From: Scleroderma bovista
Taxonomy: Eukaryota; Basidiomycota; Agaricomycetes; Boletales; Sclerodermataceae
Assembly: GCA_037178675.1 (NCBI GenBank)
Contig: JAYMGJ010000213.1
Span: forward strand, 1-64,000
DNA length: 64,000 bases
Direction of reading: 5' to 3'
This document shows, piece after piece, positions 44,220 through 56,697 of this stretch (its first letter is position 1; each line of letters starts with the position of its first letter). The position numbers and the translations under genes were made by a program. The notes under the pieces are model-generated. The model saw only the letters and a list, made by a program, of their open reading frames with translations, was not told the DNA's origin and did no database searches.

Positions 44220-46697
44220 CTAGTCAGAGAACAACCAACGAAAAAGTAATTCCATTCCATTCGGATCGTTAACCCTCGCTTGGCCATCCATCATCCCATC
44301 GTCTGACCACTCCTCCGACACCGAAGCAGTGCCCTCATTTCGGCTCCAAACAAAGGGCTTTGCAAAAATGCAAAGAGGTGTATTGCTTGAACTTGAGCCA
44401 GCCCAGCGAGGGTTGGTGGAACATTGTATGACCCTTGTGATGAGACATCTATTGGCCGATCGAGTAGAGAGGGAAGTCAACAGTGCGTTGACAGCCCCAT
44501 TATTTGGAAGCGACAGGCAAAGTGGTTTGTATAATGCAATAGAAGGGGGCACGTTCATGCGAGCCAAAACATGGTCGCTGTCTCCCGGGTACCCACCCTT
44601 TTGAAACACCCTGTGCTGCCTTGGGACAATGTCCTCCATTAAAGGAAGTGACTCGAGGTCACTGGTAAAGATATTTCCTTCACAGCAGAAGTCTTCGCAG
44701 TCCGAAAAGTGGCCATAGTCCCCAAGCTGTTCTCATAAGATTCGAGCGAAGAATGAAAAATGTGTACTTACCTTTATACCGTCGGGTGCCTTGAAGAACT
44801 TCACGGAGACCCCATCTATGTATAGCTCACAGCTATCTTGCGCCTTTCTTGGACAATTGTGTATCATGAGAGCCCGCCAGTCACAGTTGGGATCATCTGT
44901 CGCCTGTGGACAGTAATGTCAAATGCTGATACGGAGGTGATGCGCAGAGATAGGGAACATTCCACCCACATCAACATCAAAGCCCGTCCATTCACCTGAT
45001 ACATTACCAAGAGCGGGATCCCGAAATACCTCAAATCTAACTCCACTCTTTCTTGAGCTCTTCCACACAACACAAGAAGTCCGTAGGGTCAATTGACGGA
45101 GAAGAGTTTGCATAATGCAAACCCGACCACAGCATCCAGCTCCGGATCGCGCCTTGTCCATGGATCGTGCTTGATCTGGTGCTCTGGCTAGCATTTTGGG
45201 GTATTCCACCTGGGCATATTCCATCCAGAGAGAGCCCCACGTGCCGGATTCCTCAGAAACGACATGTATCCAGTCCTTTCCAAAACATTGTCCGAAGCCC
45301 AGTGCAAAACAATGACCAGTTTGGTTATTAGAATAGACTTTGACGCAAAGAGGATCAGTGCTGGTCAGAGTGAACGTATTTCCTGTGAATTTCACTGGGA
45401 ATGTGCAGCGGTAGGTGAAGCCACTCTGGATGATTTCCCTGTCATCGATTTTGAATGCGGCGTTGCGATGAAACGTGTCATGATACCTGAGATAGACTTG
45501 ACGGAACTGTAAAGCTCCCTCTGGATGAAACGCTGGCTGTGGATATCTGTAGTAATTAGATTCCCACAAGCCTAAATTGATGGTCACTGGTGGGCCCAAT
45601 GGATCAGAGCGACATGGCAGCCAGGCTTGGAAGACCGAGTGAAGTACCGGACGGAGGAACAGCCAGATTTGGATGCCGCGATTCGTGATGGGGAATGTCC
45701 CAAGTCGATCTTTCTCGATTGAGTCCATCTCTCCTTTTGGCATTTGCTTTGAGAGAAATTCGATGAATTCGTTAGGGTCCATCAGCTCCATTTCAGAGCA
45801 ATAGCGGAAGACACTGGGGTCGTCCGCAAGGATACTGCCAGTCCGCACTTTTTTTCTGTCCCAACTCCATGCAAAGATACTCTGGTCGTTTGATGTGCGA
45901 ATGATCTCCAGCTGAAGTCGGTGAAAAGCTTTCTTCCCCTCTCCATACAACATCGGCATATTCACGTCCAGCAGACCCATCAGAGAATAAGCTCTGTCCT
46001 CGACTCGAGTCGTCGTCCGATTGGCCGCCCACGACATGATTTGAGCAACGCACGGACGGTCTCCGTAAAATCCATCTGTCAGTATATGCTCGGGGACTCC
46101 AGTAATGGTTTTTAAGGTGCGTGCAAGCGTCCTCTTGTCACCAATGGCCTCCCATTTTTTGTTGAAAAACTGGACATTGTTTGGCGCTATCATCTCTTGT
46201 AGCGTCCACCCACGTGAGAACCACTCTGGCCAGCCATTGGCATACCTCTCATTGTCAGGCTCAACAGGAAAGGATGGGTGGAAGACGTCGTGGAGGTACG
46301 CATAGCATATGTGCGCGTTTTCATACCACCGGTACATTGAATTGATGGCCTCGGATAGCTCTGCGCTGCTTCGCTTGTCGATACAGCAAGTGTCCACCCA
46401 CAACCACTCGTACCCGTCCTTCTCAGCCTGTTTGCAGCTATCGAGAATCTTTCGATAGCCATCGCGCTGACGTATTTCGTCCCTCTTCTCCTTGTCCATC
46501 TTGGCGAGCTCGACTATCTCATCATATTCCACTTCTTGCCTGATCCACCGATGGGACAGGATCGCGTACTCTGTGACTTCATCATCGCAGAACTCGAGGA
46601 CTTTGACTGGGAAGTCCACTCGCTTTCTCTTTTCCATCAACTCCTCCCTCTCAAGTAAGGCTTTCACGTTGATCAGATGCATGCTGTAGAGGTCCAT
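44220..46697 (-). CDS. HET3: HET domain protein, family A
   Basis: Three exons, 46697-44966, 44896-44772, 44726-44220 (introns 69 and 45 nt), 787 residues, all in frame. HET motifs: YAILSHRW, WVDTCCIDKRSSAEL, YENAHICYAYLHDV, WFSRGWTLQEM; then RAYSLMGLLDVNMPMLYGE and the family C-terminal region. The end differs from all paralogues: about 10 bases that hold the usual TAA are deleted, and the protein reads on for 8 extra residues to a new stop at 44220. Otherwise this is the cleanest copy, with the conserved Asp in the second motif. Confidence 0.87.
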
Positions 46698-47760
46698 GCA
46701 TGCCACTCTTAGATTGTGACAAAAAACTGTGGAATGATGTCCATACCTCCTCTGCTGAATTGATGGTAATAACTGAAAAATCGGACACAATTGATGCTCG
46801 AATGGGACAGTAGACGTAGTTGTGGTGTTTCAGTCGGGTTGGTTCTCTTTGATTGATCGACGTCTTATGTTCGTTGGCATGCGCCTCTTATTATACTTCA
46901 TTTCCGCTTCCGGTATTTCTGTTCCGTCTTCCGTTGTGCATGCGGCAAGCGCCAGCAATGTGTCGGGCCCTTACTACATGCCTTGCAAGCAGGGTGGCCT
47001 GCACAAGTGCTGTGAAAAGTCGTTGGAGGTACGTGGAGGAAGCGGTGGTAGGGCACCATTGCCATCATGATCAAGGTAAAGGGCCATTGTCACACCATTG
47101 GTTGAGGTGGTACTTCCAGTCGTGCACAGGGAAATACTAGTTTCCCTAGGTAGACCAAAGACTCGATGGAAGACGATCGTTCTTGGTTGGCCGTTTCCAT
47201 CTTCCCCGCAAACGGTTGGGACTCTCGTTTTGCCACCGCCCCCGCCTGGATTCATCTTGCGAGTTCTGCACCCTTAACCGCGTCTACTACTGAGTGCACC
47301 CTCTCCCCTGTAGGCTCCCTGGTGCGTCTGTCTCTACAAGACGCATGACACAGGTGGTCGCACAATTGGCAACGATATGGGTATTGGTTCTGAGCATATC
47401 GCTGGAGAATTCGCAACTGCCGTCTTGAGCTGCTGCGTAATATGCCCGTGGAAGGAACATATATGGCAAAGTAATGTTAATTTTTGTCTTTTGTGAATAT
47501 GCCCACTCAGAAGGATCCATGTTACTCGAATATCACGGGAGAGTTCTCGAGTGGTCGATGTGGGCTGAGTGGAGTGGCACAGCTTCCTCGGGTACAACGA
47601 ACCCATATTATACTGTGCGCGCAGTGGAACTCATCTAGTCTGAGTGTGCGTAGAAGTGCCCTAGGTAGCATGCATGTCCCTCAGCTTCAGATAGATTCCA
47701 GTGGATATGATATACGTGAGTCATAGACGGACAAATGAATGACTAGAGGAAAAGGCGGCA
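46698..47760. repeat. Gene-free block between HET3 and HET4
   Basis: HET3 promoter side, then a copy of the 43.4-44.1 kb block (about 46.9-47.7 kb). No gene. Confidence 0.5.
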
Positions 47761-47870
47761 CTTTACAACTCCAGAATTCCATCCGTATGGACAGCATCCT
47801 TAACCCTTGCTCGGTCACCCATTGTCTCGTCACCTGACCGCTCCTTCGACTCAGAATCAGCACCTTCATT

Positions 47871-50245
47871 TCAGCTCCAAACAAAGGGCTTTGTAAAAGC
47901 GCAAAAAGATCTAATGCTAGAGTCGGGCCAGAGAGGGTCAGGGGGACATTGTATGACCCTTGTGACGAGATACCTATTGGTCGATCGAGTAGAGAAGGAA
48001 GCCAACAGTGTTTTGACGTCGTCGGTAATCGGAAGTGACAGGCAAAGTGGTTTGTATAACTCGATCAAAACGTACTCGTTCAAGAGGGCCAAAACACGGT
48101 CGCTCTCTCTCCGGTATGCACCCTTTTGGGATACCCCATGTTGCCTTGGGTCAATGCCCTCCTTCAAAGGAAGCGACTTGAGGTCAGTAAAGATATTTCC
48201 TTCGCAGTAGAAGTCCTTGCAATCCGAAAAGTGACCATAGTCCCCCAGCTGTGCTCATAAGACTCGAGTAGAACATGAAAAACATGTGTACTTACTTTTA
48301 TACCTTCAGGCGCTTCTGAGAATTTCATGGAGACCCCATCTACACGTAGCTCATAGCTATCCTGCGCCTTCCTTGGACAGTTGTGTATCATGAGGGCCCG
48401 CCAGTCACAGTTGAGATCATCTGTTTTCTATGAATGGCGATGTCAACTGCTGATAAGGAAGCAGCACACAGACAAAGGGAAGGTTCTACCCACATCAACA
48501 TCAAAGCCTGACCATTCACCTGAAATATTACCAAAACCTGGATCCCAAAATACCTCAAACTTAACTCCACTCTTTCTTGAGCTCTTCCACACGATGCAGG
48601 AAGTACGGAGATGGGCGCTTCGTCGACTGCCTGACTGAACGTGATGTATTGACTTCCCAAGAAGGGTTTGCATAATGCAGACCCGACCATAGCGCCCAGC
48701 TCCAGAACGTGCATTATCCATGGATCGCGCATGCTCCGGTGCTCTGACTAGCATTTTGGGGTATTCCACCTGCGCATAGTTCACCCAGTCAGAGTCCCAC
48801 GTGTCAGATTCCTCAGAAACAACATGTATCCAGTCCTTGCCAAAACATTGTCCAAAGCCCACTGCAAAGCTATAACCCGTTTTGTTATGAGAATAAACTT
48901 TGACGTAAAGAGGATCGGTGCTGGTTAGAGTGAACGTATTTCCAGTGAATTTCGCTGGGTATGTGTTGCGGTAGGTGAAGCCATTCTCGGTGATTGCGCT
49001 GTCATCGATTTCGAATGCAGCGTTGCGTTGCGACGTGTCCTGATATCTGAGATAGACTTGACGGAACTGGAAAGTTCCCTCTGGACGAAGCCCTACTCGC
49101 TGTGCATATCTATAGTAATTGGATTCCCACAAGCATAAATTGATGGCCACTGGTGGACTCAATGGATCAGAGCGACATGGAAGCCAGGCTTGGAAGATTG
49201 AGTCAGCACCACGTATCAGACGGAGGAACAGCCAGATTTGGATGCCACGATTCGTGATGGGGAATGTCCCCAGTCGATCTTTCTCGATCGAGCCCAACTC
49301 TCCTTTTAGCATGTGCTTTGGGAGAGATTTGATGAATTCGTCAGGGTCCATCAACTCCATTTCAGAGCAGTAGCGGAAGACGCTTGGGTCGTCCGCGAGG
49401 ATGTTGCCGGTCCTCACTTCTCCTCCTAGGTCCCAACTCCATGCAAAGATGCTCTGGTCGTTTGATGTGCGGATGATCTCCAGTTGAAGACGGTGAAAAG
49501 CCTTCTTCCCCTCTCCATACAACATCGGCATATTCACATCCAGCAGACCCATCAGAGAATAAGCTCTGTCCTCGACTCGAGTCGTCGTCCGATTGGCCGC
49601 CCACGACATGATTTGAGCAACGCACGGACGGTCCCCATAAAGTCCATCGGTTAGGATATGCTCCGGAACCCCGGTGATAATTTTTAAGGTATGTGCAAGC
49701 GTCCTCTTGTCACCGATGTCCTGCCATTTTTTGTTGAAGAATCGGACATTGCTTGGGGCTATCATCTCCTGTAGCGTCCACCCACGTGAGAACCACTCCG
49801 GCCACCCGTTGGCATACATCTCATCGTTACGCGCAACAGGAAAGGATGAGTCGTGGACGTCGTGGAGGTACGCATAGCATATTTGCGCGTTTTCATACCA
49901 CCGGTACATTGAATTGATGGCCTCGGATAGCTCTGCACTGCTTCGCTTGTCGATACAGCAAGTGTCCACCCACAACCACTCATACCCGTCCTTCTTAGCC
50001 TGTTTGCAGCTATCGAGAATCTTTCGATAGCCATCGCGCTGCCGTATTTCTGCTCTCTTCTCCTCGTCCATCTTGGCGAGCTCGACTATTTCGTCATAAT
50101 CCACTTCTTTCTCGGTCCACCGATGGGACAGGATCGCGTACTCTGTGACGTCATCATCACAGAACTCGAGGACTTTGACTCGACAGTCGACTCGCTCTCC
50201 CTTTTCCATTAATTCAAGTAAGGCTTTCACGTTGATCAGGCGCAT
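47871..50245 (-). CDS. HET4: HET domain protein, family A, C-terminally truncated
   Basis: Three exons, 50245-48490, 48420-48296, 48248-47871, 752 residues. HET motifs intact (YAILSHRW, WVDTCCIDKRSSAEL, WFSRGWTLQEM). Two changes from the paralogues. The usual start ATG (about 50263) is put out of frame by loss of one base, so translation would start at the next Met (50245) and lose five residues. In the last exon the codon after FVWS is TGA (47873-47871) where HET2 and HET3 have CGA, removing the last ~35 residues, though the frame downstream is still readable to about 47.76 kb. The HET domain itself is untouched, so the gene may be functional. Confidence 0.8.
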
Positions 50246-50979
50246 GCTGTAGGGTCCATGTGTGTCACTCTTAGATTCCGACCAACAACCAGTGTGGAAT
50301 GTTATACATACCTCCTCTACTGAATTGGTGACAGCCAAAAAATCGGACGAACGGGGTAGTAGACGTAGCTGTGGTGACTGATTCCCTTTGTCTGATCGGG
50401 ACTCGACGTCTTATATGCGTTGAGAAGGAAGTTAGATAATGACCGAACGGCGCTCACAGCGAAGTTCATCTGCTTACCCTTGATCCAGTGAGGATGATCG
50501 ATGGTGGTGGTAGAGGCACAAGGATAGGACATGTCGTTTCTTGTCGAATGGCACACAGCAAGGCACTGAGCGCCCAAGCGTCGTCAAGTTACATAAGTAA
50601 GTGGAATGGTTCATCTCATGCGACTGCTGAAATCAGTGACGATAATTCGAGAAGGAACAACTATTTTCCTTCGAGCTTTTGGTCTGCGCAAGGGAGACTA
50701 CTGACTTCTGGTCCTAGTAAGGTGCATTACAATTAGTGATCGTGTTCCACTTGCTAGGTGTCATTGCCTCAGCAATACACTGATATCGGGAAGCGGACGG
50801 ACTGATCCACTAGGCGTACAACAAACTCGCGTTTCACAACCACCGACCCTACCTTATCGATGTGCCCAACTGTCTATCCCTCATCTCAGTTGTTACATAA
50901 CTACGGGCCATTCCGCTGGTCGAGAGACAGAGACAGACAGCCGAAAATTCACCAACAAAAATCTTTTTTAGAACCACAC

Positions 50980-51610
50980 AACCAAAGCAATCCATAAAAA
51001 GTACAGACCGGTCAACAGGTTGCTCAACGACCCTTGCCTTGTCAGTTGTGCTGTTGCTGATGACTCGCCAACAACAGCCATGTCATTGACGTCTGGCTTG
51101 ACACCACTGCACCAGTGCCTGAACCACTGCATGACATTACGAGCCTTGATAGTCGACGCAGGATTGTCGCTTGACGAGTGTGCATCCTTGTTGCCCATAC
51201 TCGGGAAAATGGCCGTCTGGCGATGGGCCTGCGCAGGCGACGGCCCCGTACCCGTCGTCGTGATTCGTGAAGGGGTCGTGGTTGTTGCGGTGACGGGAGT
51301 AGTCGCGAGAAGAAGCCTTGGCGGGCGTCTCCCCTGAAGGAGTCTTTCCCTTCCGGTTCTTGATCGTGCGACTAAACGGCTCATCCATAACGGTGAGTGT
51401 GTTTCGCCTGTTCTTCTTCTCCTTGACGACATCCCTAGGCGTCTGACTGGGCAGTGATGTCTTCGACTGGGACTGGGGTACCGCTTCCGGTATTGACAAT
51501 CCTGTACCAGAACTAGCAGCAAGAGCGGCGCCAATTGTAGAGGGAGAAGCAGAAGCAGGTGAGTCAGCCGGAAGTGGTTTCTCTTGGATCACCTCACTCT
51601 CCGACGGAAT
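50980..51610 (-). pseudogene. Fragment of a kinase-like linker region, copy 2
   Basis: Longer copy than that at 36.9 kb. Minus-strand reading: Pro/Ser/Ala-rich stretch, RRNTLTVMDEPFSRTIKNRK, a His/Asp-rich stretch, then in another frame KARNVMQWFRHWC. From memory this order is found C-terminal to the catalytic domain in fungal KIN1/AMPK-like kinases. Frame changes and the missing kinase domain mark it as a fragment. Confidence 0.4.
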
Positions 51611-51629
51611 GTGAGACAAGTAACAACGA

Positions 51630-52080
51630 AAACAAAACTCAAGTTCTGTCGAACGCAGCAATGACACTGGCGAGGTCTTTGGACGTCGGCCTTGGCGCAA
51701 CAACGTCCACGTGCAACTTCAATATATCTCGTATGAATGACGCCGTTGTAGGACCAATGACAGCGATCCTGACTCGCTGTTTATTGCCTACCGACTCGAT
51801 ACCCTGGAATTGGAACCGTTCTAATGGTGTAGGTAAGACCTGTTCAACTACAGAGGGAGCAAAGAAGACAACCCAACTCCAGCTCTGCGACGGACGACGA
51901 CAGTCTGCAAGACAGGGACAGAGATCGGTAAGTAGTAGCTATGGGCATTGAAAGCACCTTCGAAGCTGACGAGTCCTCCCTCAGCTGGCGTTCGCAGTAA
52001 CAGCACGTTTTTGAGAGCCATGCGTATGCGTTGACATTGGCTTGAGGACAGCGCAGGAGCACAGGCAGTCGTATTCCAAC
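51630..52080 (-). pseudogene. HEM4 pseudogene, internally deleted
   Basis: HEM4 exon 3 (51640-51890) is joined directly to the middle of exon 1 (51890-52050, VLLLRTPAEGGLVSFEGAF); all of exon 2 and both introns are missing. Gene order with the kinase-like fragment matches 36.9-38.5 kb. Confidence 0.85.
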
Positions 52081-53305
52081 CTTTCCTGCTAGTCAAGCGC
52101 TCCTGAGGCTGTGCTTCATTTCTACTTCCGCTATTTCCGTTCGAGTCTGCGTGCCATGCAACACCTTGATCCCATCGAACGTGCCAGAGGAAATGCATAC
52201 TTCGATCCCTTGTGCATTTCTCTTACTCTTCGGTAGCTCATATGACTGACAGCACAAGATCTGGAATCGAGACTACTAGAATCTTTCCTCAGTCGTTCTC
52301 TTCGTCCGACGGAGGTAAGTATGACATTCTTTACTCAGTTCACCCTTGTTACTTACTCTGCCCAGTGGCATCATCCATTAGGTAGAGTACAATACAAAGC
52401 CCTTCCCTTCGTCGGACTGAGTGGCACGTCCATTACATGCCTTCGAAGCAGGATGGCTTGCGCGAGTGCTGTGAAAGATAGGTACTTATCTGTAGCTGCC
52501 TGTGGTCAAGGATCGTTGACGTAAATGAGATACGTGGTCGTCGTAGTCAAGCCATGGTCGGTGGAGGTGGTAATGGTGGGCGCCATATCATAATCGGGGT
52601 GAAGGACTGTTGTCACATCAATATCTACTTCCAGTCGTGCACAGGGGAATACTAGTCTCCCTAGGCAGACCAAAGACTCGATGGAAGACAGTCATTCCTG
52701 GTTGACAGTTTGCGTCTTCCCTGCGAACGGTGGGGATTCTCGTTTTTCCACCGTCCCCCCTGGACTTATTTTGCGAATCGAAGAAAATTCCGCACTCCGC
52801 GCACTCACTTCCCTGTAGGCACCGCGGGTTGTTCCTCGGTGCGTGATTCTATCGTCGCCTTTAAGCAACAGGACGTAACACACAGGTGGGGTGGTTGCAC
52901 CATTGGCAACGCCGACATGGGTGTTGGTTTTGAGCATATCGCTGGAGCATTCGCGACTGCCGTCTCAAGCTGCTGTCATGATAAGCCCATGGAAGGAACA
53001 CGTAAGAGTAATGTCCTTTGTGACTGCCCATTCAGAAGGATGGATTGCATGTGGTATGCTGTACGAAGATCACGGCGGGAGAGTTCTCAAATGGCTGCTG
53101 TGGACTGAGTGGCACAGATTCCCCGGGTCCAACGAACCCATATATACTGTGCACGCAGTCACGAGCTCCGCTAGAGTCTGAGCGTGCGTACAAGTGCCCT
53201 AGGTAGCATGCATTCCTCACACAAGCCAGCTTGCTTCAGATAGATTCCAGTGCCGGATATGATATACGTGAGACGTGAGCAATAGACGGACAGACGAACA
53301 TACTA
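52081..53305. repeat. Gene-free block, third copy
   Basis: Third copy of the block seen at 43.4-44.1 and 46.9-47.7 kb, the longest of the three. No gene. Confidence 0.5.
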
Positions 53306-53510
53306 CACCGTTTTGACGTCGTCGTTTGGAAGTGACAGGCAAAGTGGTTTGTACAATTCGATCAAAACCTACTCGTTCAAGAGGGCCAAAACGCGGTCGC
53401 TCTCTCTCCGGTACACACCCTTTTGAGATACCCCGTGCTGCTTGGGGCAATGCCATCCTTGAAAGGAAGCGACCCGAGGTCAGCAAAGATGCTATGGCCA
53501 AGGTCGTCTT
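53306..53510 (-). pseudogene. Fragment of a family-A HET last exon
   Basis: About 200 bp match the middle of the last exon of HET4 (coding YKPLCLSL-upstream region: AGTGACAGGCAAAGTGG, GGTCGCTCTCTCTCCGGTA on the plus strand). Nothing of the rest of the gene remains nearby. Confidence 0.75.
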
Positions 53511-53777
53511 GCCTGAGCATATATGCGTACTAGATCTGCAGATGCGCGACCCGCCGCCGCATCGCAAGCTGCAAGTGTCTGGAAACTGCAACATACTTAA
53601 AACAAACCAATCAATACACAAACCATGCATTCCCACTGTCATACTGCAGAGAACATCGCATGAATAATAGAATTTGATGAACCCAACATGCTACTTTCTG
53701 CTGCTACCAACATGATCCCCTGCATTGGCCGTACATGAGCAGCTGTATGGAAAGATAGTTCAGCAGAACCTACCATC

Positions 53778-55046
53778 TTAAAGTATATTAAGGGTCTGAA
53801 CACTGCTGCCGAAGATACCTGCAGCACCTGCAGCACGAGCAATGATAGTAGAAGAGGAGGCGATCCTGCGGTACTCGTTTTGAGACAACTCTTCTAATAG
53901 AAGCGCATGAAATGACTTGTCCAGCGTCATGGCCGACTGTTCAGAAGCCGAAGTGTCGGCTACAGTAGATGAGGGGAGCAACTTTGAGTACCATGGCCTA
54001 ATGAGAACATATGTGAATGTAGAGAGCGGATCATTCTTGAACTTGTTCTTCAATGCGATCTGCGTTAGGCCCTCTGCCTGAATGGTATAAACATCACTGG
54101 GAGTACTAGGTTTTGGGTGGATCGCTGTGACGCGATGGACGATGCATGGTAGCTTAAGTGTCTGACCAATAAAATGCGGGCGATCCAACTTCGAAAGCGA
54201 AGTAAACAGCGCATCCAGTGATTGGGAGGGGGACACGAGTTCGTGGACGTTAGGCATCGATGACTGAATTTGATCAGCATATGAAGACGGAAAAGGGAGG
54301 GTTCGATAAACATTGATGTGCGTGGGGAAACAGCTATGGAATGATGATGCCTCTCCGACCCATTCAAGAACCGAAATATCCCCTGACCTTGATATGATTT
54401 CGGTGAGAAGTCGTCCGAGGGCGCGCTCTGCGGATTCCCCATACAGGATAGGGAGGTGAACATCGAACACACCAAACAACGAATAAGCCATGTCCTCTGG
54501 GCGAGTGGTGTAGCGAGTGGACGCCCACTGGAGCCTTGATCGTGCATCATCATGATCCATTCCTGGACGGAAGTTTGTGAGATAACTTCTTGGAATGTTG
54601 GTCACCTTTTCCAGCTCGGCAAGCACAATGCTAGTATCCTCTTTGTGATTCGAGGAACTACACTCCCCGTACGGCGACCAGTCTTGTGTGAAGAACAACA
54701 TGGCACGTGGGCCAATGTACAGCTCTTGAAGCGTCCAGCCTCGTTTGAACCAAACACTATTAGAAAGTGCACCACCATCCGAAACTCATCAGCAAGATGC
54801 ACGATCGTCACAGCCGACCGCCGGTACCACACAAACATGGATCCGATGGCTTCCTGCAACTCTGCACTGCTCTCTTTGTCGATGCAACACGTGTCGCTCC
54901 ATGCCCACCTGTAGCCACGTTCGCTAGCCTCTGCACAGAATGATTGAAGCTTTATGATGCCATGTGGGAACTCCATATTATAGGTAACTTGACCCTGGAC
55001 ATCACGGAGCACCGGTTCGTCCGATCCCCAGCGGTGGGAGAGAGTA
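53778..55046 (-). pseudogene. HET-B2: 5'-truncated TPR-HET gene
   Basis: Matches HET-B1 from the Thr before LSHRWG to the C-terminus: YRWAWSDTCCIDKESSAEL, HLADE, then after a one-base loss near 54780 FKRGWTLQEL, RPEDMAYSLFGVFDVHLPILYGE and a C-terminus ending QTLNIL. TPR region and the first residues of the HET domain are gone, replaced by another HET gene in the same orientation (HET5). The 307-codon frame 54701-53778 is intact. Confidence 0.85.
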
Positions 55047-55915
55047 GCCAGTCCGCACTTTTTTTCTGTCCCAACTCCATGCGAAGATACTCTGGTCGTT
55101 TGATGTGCGAATGATCTCCAGCTGAAGTCGGTGAAAAGCTTTCTTCCCCTCTCCGTACAACATCGGCATATTCACGTCCAGAAGACCCATCAGAGAATAA
55201 GCTCTGTCCTCGACTCGAGTCGTCGTCCGATTGGCCGCCCACGACATGATTTGAGCAACGCACGGACGGTCTCCGTAAAATCCATCTGTCAGTATATGCT
55301 CCGGGACTCCAGTAATGGTTTTTAAGGTGTGTGCAAGCGCCCTCTTGTCACCGATGGCCTGCCATTTTTTGTTGAAAAACTGGACACTGCTTGGCGCTAT
55401 CATCTCTTGTAGCGTCCACCCACGCGAGAACCACTCCGGCCATCTGTTGGCATACCTCTCATTGTCAGGCTCAACAGGAAAGGATGAGTCGAGGACATCG
55501 TGGAGGTACGCATAGCATACTTGGGCGTTTTCATACTAGCGGTACATGGAATTGATGGCCTCAGATAGTAGCTCTGCACTGCTTCGCTTGTCGATACAGC
55601 AAGTGTCCACCCACAACCACTTGTATCCGTCCCGCTTCGCCTGCTTGCAGCTATCGAGAATCTTTCGATAGCCATTGCGCTGACGTATTTCGTCCCTCTT
55701 CTCCTTGTCCATCTTGGCGAGCTCGACTATCTCATCATATTCCACTTCTTGCCCGATCCACCGATGGGACAGGATCGCGTACTCTGTGACTTGATCATCG
55801 CAGAAGTCGAGGACTTTGACTCGGAAGTCTACTCGCTTTCTCTTGTCCATCAACTCCTCCCTTTCAAGGCTTTCACGTTGATCAGACGCATGCTGTAGAG
55901 GTCCATGCTTAGATT
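55047..55915 (-). pseudogene. HET5: N-terminal half of a family-A HET gene, fused to HET-B2
   Basis: Closest to HET3 by eye. Starts at the family ATG (about 55904), then a 4-base loss (TAAG missing near 55868) shifts the frame; the open frame resumes through YAILSHRW and WVDTCCIDKRSSAEL. A TAG (55538-55536) replaces the Trp of MYRWYEN. The remainder is open (WFSRGWTLQEM, LMGLLDVNMPMLYGE) up to KVRTG, where the sequence jumps into HET-B2 at about 55046 in a different frame. Confidence 0.88.
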
Positions 55916-56159
55916 GTGACAAAAAACTGTACATGGAATGGCGTCCATACCTCCCTTACTGAATTGGTGACAACCAAAAAATTGGACACAAATGCTCGAA
56001 CGGAACAGTAGGTGTAGTTGTGGTGTTTCACTTGAATTGATCCTGTTTGGCGAGCCGACGACGGACGTCTTGTATGCGTTAAGAAGCAAGATAGGTGATG
56101 ATTGATTGGCACTCACAGTGAAGTTCGTCTGCTTACACCTTTGATCCAGTTCGGAGGAC

Positions 56160-56235
56160 GACGGCAGTAAGAGCACGTTCTTAGAGCCATGCGTTCTCAT
56201 TGGCTCGAGGACAGCGTAGGCAGTCATATTGTCCC
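56160..56235 (-). pseudogene. HEM4 exon-1 tip
   Basis: About 75 bp match the first codons and leader of HEM4 (THGSKNVLLL reading). It follows the HET5 promoter, so the HET-HEM4 adjacency seen at 36 kb and 51 kb once existed here too. Confidence 0.65.
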
Positions 56236-56697
56236 ACCCAATTGAACTTCCACACCTACTTGCTCATCCGTCTCCTTCCTCGATCCACCACCACATCAAA
56301 ATTACATGGGGGCCCGGACATAACAATATCATCAGAAACGAATGAGTGGACGCAAAAGCGGTGACAGAGATCACGACAGGTGGCTATCCACAAGAAATCT
56401 CGTCAACAACTCATCCAGTCATGGGCGCAACCCACTCCAACGCCCAAGTGCATATTGCTCCATACACCCTGTGCCATCGAATCGCAAGACCACATCCTAC
56501 ATAGCTACCTGCCCATCTTATGAAAACCAACACCATATCCTCAAGAACGTCTCAGGATCTTATCACTTCAGACACCAAAGGGCCAAAGGCGGCATTGAAG
56601 CGCTAAATATACCGTTGGGCCAACCTGTTTACACAACACATGCCCTCTACATGGATGCCCTACAAATAATCACCATAGTTCCATATATGTTACAGTC
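56236..56697. other. Gene-free stretch downstream of HET6
   Basis: Partial copy of the 27.1-27.7 kb block. No gene recognised. Confidence 0.4.
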
